Assembly (NCBI RefSeq): GCF_902784195.1
Contig: NZ_CACZTX010000003.1
Span: 24,068-88,067, forward strand
Source of the DNA: an uncultured Methanobrevibacter sp.
GTDB lineage: Archaea > Methanobacteriota > Methanobacteria > Methanobacteriales > Methanobacteriaceae
Reading direction: 5' to 3'
DNA: 64,000 nucleotides
Translations under genes and position numbers: made by a program
Shown here: positions 58,999 through 64,000 of the stretch, one piece after another
Position numbering within the stretch: position 1 is the first letter of the stretch
How the letters are laid out: each line of letters opens with the position of its first letter
Notes under the pieces: model-generated
What the model was told of the DNA's origin: nothing
Database searches by the model: none
Seen by the model: the letters and a program-made list of their open reading frames with translations, nothing else

Positions 58999-60927
58999 AT
59001 GGTAAAAAGAAATATTGTTCTTTTAGACATTGATTATATCACTCATGATGAAAAGCCCGTCGTGAGATTATTCGGTAAGGTGAAGGGAGAAAAATCCAAT
59101 GACTTGATTGCATTGGATGACAGTTTTGTCCCTTATTTGTATATTTTGCCTGTAAATGATATTGATGAATGTATGAAGGATTTAGTAGAACTTGAAAAGG
59201 AAGAGGAATTGGAGTTTACAAAAATTGAAAAAGTCCTTAAAAAGGATTTCCAAGTTCCTACCGAATTCATTAAAATCAGCTTTAACCATCCTCAAGATGT
59301 TCCTAAATACAGAGACAAGATTTGGGATTTGGACTCTGTAAAACAGCTTAGGGAACATGACATTCCATTCTATAGAAGATATCTTATTGACAATGGTTTG
59401 GTTCCTATGGCTGAATTGGAGTTAGAAGGGGAAATTATTGACTCATTTGAAACCATAGACAGTGATAATGATTCCCTTGAAATCCTTAAATTGAATGAAG
59501 CTCCTAAAACTGCAAACACTGATTTCCAAGAGTTCAGGATGATGAGCTTTGACTTGGAAGTTAGAAACCCTCATGGAATGCCTAATCCTGATGAGGATGA
59601 AATAATCATGATTGGAATCGACAGCAATGTAGGAGTTAGAAAAGTCATTTCCACTAAAGGTGATGAGTTTGAGCATGACCCTGAAATGTACTTTATAGAA
59701 AAGGTTGACTCTGAAAAGGAAATGATCGAATCTTTCATCAAGACTGTCAAGGAAAACAATATTGACATTATCATAGGGTATAACTCTGATGTCTTTGACT
59801 TCCCTTACCTTAAGGATAGAGCAAAGATATGGGGCCTTGATTTGGATTTAGGTGTTGATGGATCAAGCATCAAGTTCATTAGAAGAGGCTACAATAATGC
59901 AGCTACATTCAAAGGACTTCTTCATGTTGACTTGTACTTGGTAATGAGAAGATACATGTCTCTTGACAGATACACTTTAGAGAGAGTATACTTTGAGTTC
60001 TTTGGAGAGGAAAAGATAGATGTTCCTGGAGACAGGATTTATGAATTCTGGGACAATGGAGGCAAGGAACTTAAGAACCTGTTCAAGTATTCCTTGGATG
60101 ATGTCGTATCCACATTGAAGATTGCTCAGGAAACATTGCCTTTGAATTTGGAACTTACCCGTATAGTAGGACAGCCTTTTGTTGATGTAACCCGTATGGC
60201 AACCGGTCAACAAGCTGAGTGGTATTTGGTTAGAAAAGCTTATGAAGTTGATGAGGTTGTGCCGAATAAGCCTAACATGACTATGAAAAACATCAAGGAG
60301 AGAGGCAGCAACTCCGGAGGTTATGTGAAAGAGCCAGAAATTGGTTTGCATGAGAATTTGGTTCAGTTCGACTTCAAGAGTCTGTACCCTACTTTAATCA
60401 TTTCAAAAAACATTTCTCCAGATGTTTTGGTACATGACAATTCATCTTATAATGCCAAATTTGAAGACTTTGAAGATTATGAAACTGGCTATGATGAAAT
60501 AGATAATCTTAAGGAAGAGGAAATCTCTTCTGCGATAGATGATGATGAGGAATATTATATTTCACCAGAACACTTCTTCAAGTTCAAGAAAGAGCCTCAA
60601 GGATTTATTCCTTCAGCTTTAGAGGATATTCTTAATGAAAGGTTTGCTGTTAAGAATAGGATGAAGGCAACTGATGATCCAATCCTGAAAAAGAGTTTGG
60701 ATGTTCAGCAGCAAGCATTGAAACGTTTGGCAAATACAATGTATGGAGTTTATGGATTCTTGAGATTCCGTTGGTATTCATTTGAATGTGCCCAATCAAT
60801 TACTGCTTGGGGACGTCAGCATATTAAAAAGGCAATGAAAGAAGCGGAAGATTATGGTTTCAAGGCAATTTATGCAGATACTGATGGTTTCTATGCAAAG
60901 TATGTGCCTGAAATGAAAAAGGAATAG
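58999..60927 (+). CDS. polB: Family B DNA polymerase, large fragment of a split enzyme
   Basis: 642 residues holding the N-terminal uracil-sensing and exonuclease domains plus palm and fingers. Exo I is MMSFDLEVRNP, Exo II GYNSDVFDFPYL and Exo III YSLDDVVS. Motif A is FDFKSLYPTLI, motif B KRLANTMYGVYGF and motif C YADTDG. The protein ends 13 residues after motif C, so the thumb is missing. Methanothermobacter has the same split, with a second gene elsewhere encoding the rest. This is not a fresh truncation: no remnant follows in the 3' region. Confidence 0.93.
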   Translation: MVKRNIVLLDIDYITHDEKPVVRLFGKVKGEKSNDLIALDDSFVPYLYILPVNDIDECMKDLVELEKEEELEFTKIEKVLKKDFQVPTEFIKISFNHPQDVPKYRDKIWDLDSVKQLREHDIPFYRRYLIDNGLVPMAELELEGEIIDSFETIDSDNDSLEILKLNEAPKTANTDFQEFRMMSFDLEVRNPHGMPNPDEDEIIMIGIDSNVGVRKVISTKGDEFEHDPEMYFIEKVDSEKEMIESFIKTVKENNIDIIIGYNSDVFDFPYLKDRAKIWGLDLDLGVDGSSIKFIRRGYNNAATFKGLLHVDLYLVMRRYMSLDRYTLERVYFEFFGEEKIDVPGDRIYEFWDNGGKELKNLFKYSLDDVVSTLKIAQETLPLNLELTRIVGQPFVDVTRMATGQQAEWYLVRKAYEVDEVVPNKPNMTMKNIKERGSNSGGYVKEPEIGLHENLVQFDFKSLYPTLIISKNISPDVLVHDNSSYNAKFEDFEDYETGYDEIDNLKEEEISSAIDDDEEYYISPEHFFKFKKEPQGFIPSALEDILNERFAVKNRMKATDDPILKKSLDVQQQALKRLANTMYGVYGFLRFRWYSFECAQSITAWGRQHIKKAMKEAEDYGFKAIYADTDGFYAKYVPEMKKE

Positions 60928-61148
60928 AAATTTAAATTTTATCAAAATAAAAATTATATTAAATCTATTAAAATTTTATTAAATCTATAAAAATTTATTA
61001 AATTTATTAAAAATTTATAATCTATTAAAATTTTATTAAATCTATAAAAATTATATTAAATTTATTAAAATTTTATATAATTTCTATTAAAAATTAAAAA
61101 TCACATTTATTGAATAATTAATTATAATAATTTAAAGGAAGTATGATT
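60928..61148. repeat. Degenerate AT repeat after polB
   Basis: Repeated TCTATTAAAATTTTATTAAA and TCTATAAAAATTTATTAAAT units of about 20-25 bp fill 60950-61085. No thumb-domain coding sequence of the polymerase can be recovered in any frame. Confidence 0.55.
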
Positions 61149-61535
61149 ATGGAAGAGAAAATTGCTTTGGCAGCATGTAGCGGTATGAGTCCTAACGGTT
61201 TGGTTGCAAGAGTTGCAGTTCATGACTTAGCTATTGATGATGTGGAAATCTTATCCATTTGTATGGGTTCAACTTCTGCAAATGTCACTGGCTTTAAAAG
61301 AATGCTTGACAAATATCCTATTTTAGCTATTAATGGCTGTGAAGGAAACTGTGTTGGAAAAATACTAGAGCAAAAGGGTATTGAAATTGTCGATGAACTT
61401 AATGTTGGAGACATTTTAGCTGAAACTGAGCATAAGGCAAATGATGCTGCAAGATTGGATGAAGAAGGGGAAATCTGTGTTTCAATAGTGAAGGAAGTTA
61501 TTGAAAACAAGATCAAAGAAATTGAATTAGAATAA
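61149..61535 (+). CDS. DGC-domain putative zinc-binding protein
   Basis: A 128-residue protein with LAACSGMSPNGLVARVA, ICMGSTSANVTG and AINGCEGNCVGKILE, the Cys pattern of the DGC (putative zinc-binding) family. The family occurs widely in methanogens and anaerobic bacteria; no activity is known. ATG at 61143 is in frame as well. The following gene may be cotranscribed. Confidence 0.8.
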   Translation: MEEKIALAACSGMSPNGLVARVAVHDLAIDDVEILSICMGSTSANVTGFKRMLDKYPILAINGCEGNCVGKILEQKGIEIVDELNVGDILAETEHKANDAARLDEEGEICVSIVKEVIENKIKEIELE

Positions 61536-61629
61536 TTTTTATAATTTTCTTAATTTGATTTTAGATAATTTCTTAATTATTTTAGATAATTTTCTTATTC
61601 ATTTCCTAATATTTCTAAAAGGTGATTTT

Positions 61630-62022
61630 ATGGTAAAGCCAGTCAAGATTCATGATAATAATTTATGGGATAAGTTTGTCAGTGACAGTGAGCAATATTT
61701 TGCAGTTTTAAGCCCTGGAACCAAAGTTGCATTCTTTGTTGGTGAGACTGACAAGAATTTCCTCCTCATTGAAAGAACAGAAGGAGCTATTGATTCCAAA
61801 TTCAATGTAAACAGTTCACTTAATATGATGGAAACAGATTTGTTCTTTACAATTGCTGAAGATGATGCATCTGAACTTTTGGATGATGCAAGCAAACTTT
61901 CAAATTTCATTAAGGAAGGCAAGTTAGGAATATTCTGTTTAGTTGATGATGTGGTCATGGCAGAAAAAGGGCTTGATAAATTATTGAATAATTTAGGATT
62001 TGCACCATCTTGTGCAATTTAA
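61630..62022 (+). CDS. Conserved-type protein of unknown function
   Basis: A 130-residue soluble acidic protein that I do not recognise. MVKPVKIHDNNLWDKFVSDS begins it; GTKVAFFVGETDKNFLLIE and KEGKLGIFCLVDDVVMAEKG suggest an alpha/beta fold, and it ends in GFAPSCAI. AAGGTGA lies 5 nt before the ATG, so upstream in-frame codons are not used. It follows the DGC gene by 94 bp. Confidence 0.7.
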   Translation: MVKPVKIHDNNLWDKFVSDSEQYFAVLSPGTKVAFFVGETDKNFLLIERTEGAIDSKFNVNSSLNMMETDLFFTIAEDDASELLDDASKLSNFIKEGKLGIFCLVDDVVMAEKGLDKLLNNLGFAPSCAI

Positions 62023-62565
62023 TTTTTTTAATTTTTTATTAAAAAATTTATTTTCTATTTTTTTTAATATTTTTTTTAATAATTTTTGAAATTTTAATTT
62101 TTCATTTTTTTCAAAAATTTCAATTTCTATTTTTCAAAAAAATAATTTTTTCATTTTTTCACTATTTTGTTATTTCTCATCTGTGTGATGTAGATTATTA
62201 ATTATCAAAATTTACAATATACTTCATTCTTTCAGTATTTTAAAAATATGATTAATTATTTTAATACTTTTTTATCTAAACTCTATTTTAATGAACTTTC
62301 ATTCTTAAAATTTTCATAGTTCATTGAAAGTTAGAATTTTAGTCTTATTTTCATAAAAATTTCTTAAAAAAAATCAACGAAAAATGAAATTTGAATTTTA
62401 ATTTTTTTCAAAAATAATTCAATTTTAAAAATTTATAAAATTTATAAAATTTGAAATTGTAAAATTAGTATCAGTAAAAAAATAAGATTAATAAAAATAG
62501 TGAAAAATAAAAATAGTAAAATAAAAGTAGAAGAGTAAAATAGTAAAAAAGAAAAAAAGTTAGAT
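62023..62565. other. AT-rich convergent gap
   Basis: About 540 bp between the unknown protein and the comC-type gene, full of A and T runs. AACTTTCA and TGAAAGTT around 62300-62330 could form a short stem. Nothing else is supported. Confidence 0.5.
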
Positions 62566-63594
62566 TTATTCAGTTAAGTAACTGTTTAAATCTATATTTT
62601 CAGCATCACAGATTTCTTTTAAGGTTTCATAGAGTTTTCCATCTATTTCTAAACCATTCTTCTCATTTTCAGCAATTCTTTTTACTTCGAGATCTCCTGG
62701 GATGAAAGTGTTTCCGGATTCTCTGATTTCTGTGACGAATTCTTCCACTTGCTCTTTGAATGCGTCAATTGAAACGAATTTTTCAGGATTGATTGCAACA
62801 AACAAGTCTCCTTTGTTACAGTCTTCCTTATAGTCTCCTGCAGTACCGGTTACTTTAGTACCAAATGCAGCGTTTACTAAAGGGCCTGTCATAATTTCAA
62901 TCATAAAGCTTAAAGCGTATCCCTTAACTCCACCGAATGGAAGGATAGAACCTTCTAATGCAGCTTCAGGATCAGTGGTTGGATTTCCATCCTTGTCAAT
63001 TGCAGTGTTTGGAGGGATTTCCTCACCTTTTCTTTTAGCTTCCAATAATTTTCCTCTTGCGCTTACAGAAGTTGCCATATCTACAGCAATATAAGTTTCA
63101 GAAGGGATACCAATAGCTATTGGGTTAGTTCCAAGAATAGCTTTTTTACCACCTAAAGGAGCTACTCCAGGTTCAGTGTTACAAATTACAATACCAATCA
63201 TGTCATTTCTAATAGCTAAGTCAGAGTAATAACCGGTTATTCCAAAGTGGTTTGAGTTGAATGTACCAACTGCAGCAATACCAGTTTCCTTTGCCTTATT
63301 GATTGCCATCATCATTGCTTCATGTGCAATGTATTGTCCGAATAAGCTTTTTCCATCAATGAGTGCAATGGAATCCTCATCTTTGACAATTTCATAATCT
63401 CCTTTGGTTTCAATGAAACCGTTATTGATTCCTCTAATGTATTGTGGGAATCTTCCAAGTCCATGTGAAGTGAAACCTTTTAAATCAGAGTCTAAAGTTG
63501 CTTCAGTAATGATCTTTGCATGATCTTCTTGCACTCCAATGTTGATTAAGATTTCATTTACAAGTTTTCTTTCATTTTCAACACTAATTCTCAT
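62566..63594 (-). CDS. comC: Ldh2/MDH2-family dehydrogenase (ComC / malate dehydrogenase type)
   Basis: A 342-residue NAD(P)-dependent 2-hydroxyacid dehydrogenase of the non-Rossmann Ldh2 family. LKGFTSHGLGRFPQYI, FNSNHFGITGYYSDLAI, VAPLGGKKAILGTNPIAI and DMATSVSARGKLLEAKRKG are family motifs. In methanogens such enzymes act as sulfolactate dehydrogenase in coenzyme M synthesis or as malate dehydrogenase. Which applies cannot be told from sequence alone. GGAGGGA precedes the ATG. Confidence 0.82.
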   Translation of the reverse strand: MRISVENERKLVNEILINIGVQEDHAKIITEATLDSDLKGFTSHGLGRFPQYIRGINNGFIETKGDYEIVKDEDSIALIDGKSLFGQYIAHEAMMMAINKAKETGIAAVGTFNSNHFGITGYYSDLAIRNDMIGIVICNTEPGVAPLGGKKAILGTNPIAIGIPSETYIAVDMATSVSARGKLLEAKRKGEEIPPNTAIDKDGNPTTDPEAALEGSILPFGGVKGYALSFMIEIMTGPLVNAAFGTKVTGTAGDYKEDCNKGDLFVAINPEKFVSIDAFKEQVEEFVTEIRESGNTFIPGDLEVKRIAENEKNGLEIDGKLYETLKEICDAENIDLNSYLTE

Positions 63595-63759
63595 ATTTTC
63601 CCTCCTTAATGATTGGCATTTGTTGAAATATCTTTGTAATTATTAATTTATTTATAATTAATTTCTAATTTATTTCTAAATTATTTTTAATTTATTTTTA
63701 AAATTATTATTGGAATTTTATGTATTTTTATTTTCTTTTTTGTTCTTTTTTGCATTGAA

Positions 63760-64000
63760 TTAATATTCAATTACAGTTCCTTCAAATGTTTTTACAGTAA
63801 TCTTTTCTTCAGCAGTTACTGTTCCTACAATTTGTGCTTCAATGTTTTCATTCAATGCTTCTACAACAGCATCTGCTTCTTCTGGGCTTGCAATGACACA
63901 AAATCCTACACCCATATTGAAAACCTTATACATTTCCTCTAAAGGAACTCCTTGTTCATAAATCAATTTAAAGATGTCTTGTGGTTCTGGATAATCGGTA
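63760..64000 (-). CDS. purM: Phosphoribosylformylglycinamidine cyclo-ligase (PurM), 3' end only
   Basis: The C-terminal 79 residues of PurM (AIR synthetase), which closes the imidazole ring in purine synthesis. The frame is open to the window edge, with DYPEPQDIFKLIYEQGVPLE and YKVFNMGVGFCVI as recognisable family stretches. The rest of the gene lies beyond 64000. Confidence 0.92.
   Translation of the reverse strand, partial: TDYPEPQDIFKLIYEQGVPLEEMYKVFNMGVGFCVIASPEEADAVVEALNENIEAQIVGTVTAEEKITVKTFEGTVIEY

Overview
The window looks like a chromosomal segment of a Methanobrevibacter-like methanogen (order Methanobacteriales). Intergenic DNA is very AT-rich. Start sites are preceded by AGGTGA/AGTGAT-type ribosome binding sites. 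The gene set includes formylmethanofuran:tetrahydromethanopterin formyltransferase (Ftr), a complete energy-converting hydrogenase B operon (ehbA-P), a B-family DNA polymerase that stops right after motif C (the split polymerase known from Methanothermobacter), archaeal fibrillarin/Nop5, Hjc and an intron-containing tRNA-Trp. The species call is inference. I see no CRISPR array, insertion sequence, prophage or rRNA operon, so this is mostly core genome.

Layout. 0.4-6 kb: a heat-shock block (dnaJ, dnaK, grpE on the minus strand) divergent from a winged-helix regulator whose promoter carries three near-identical palindromic sites. 6-14.3 kb: hypF, larB, a GNAT acetyltransferase, hisE, a CBS+ParB-like protein, gatB and a radical SAM protein with an unusual Cys spacing. 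14.4-16.1 kb: seven tRNA genes (Asn, Met, Glu, Leu, His, Cys, Trp) with hjc among them; the tRNA-Trp intron carries a box C/D guide. 16.3-30.7 kb: housekeeping and ion transport (MBL hydrolase, trkA, trkH, flippase-like protein, ftr, transglutaminase-like protein, RCK potassium channel, nnr, sfsA, argG, an M14/AstE-AspA hydrolase, a DUF457-type membrane hydrolase).

31.0-41.7 kb: the ehb operon. Subunits A-J and O are membrane antiporter-like parts, K and L are polyferredoxin/ferredoxin subunits, and M and N are the small and large [NiFe] subunits. P and an ACT-domain protein (probably the gene called ehbQ) follow. Ehb is known in this order to reduce ferredoxin for carbon assimilation. 41.8-46.3 kb: azlCD, an orphan Cas4-like protein with a substituted catalytic position, a TacT-like GNAT overlapping tail-to-tail with a 46-residue protein, and a nucleotidyltransferase-fold protein.

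46.9-64 kb: two four-CBS proteins, pheA, two cell-surface-type proteins, coaBC, flpA and nop5, pyrD-pyrK, an AI-2E family permease, the split polymerase, a DGC zinc protein, an unknown protein, comC-type dehydrogenase and the 3' end of purM.

The points most worth a second look are: the convergent GNAT/small-protein pair (44301-45017); three genes whose best start is AUU or AUA behind a Shine-Dalgarno-like motif (gatB, the DUF457 hydrolase, azlC); the triple operator next to the chaperone genes; paired hairpins/mini-ORFs between dnaJ and dnaK; and a possible structured RNA at 53.26-53.34 kb. Many intergenic gaps contain short tandem repeats (periods 16, 25 and 46 bp).
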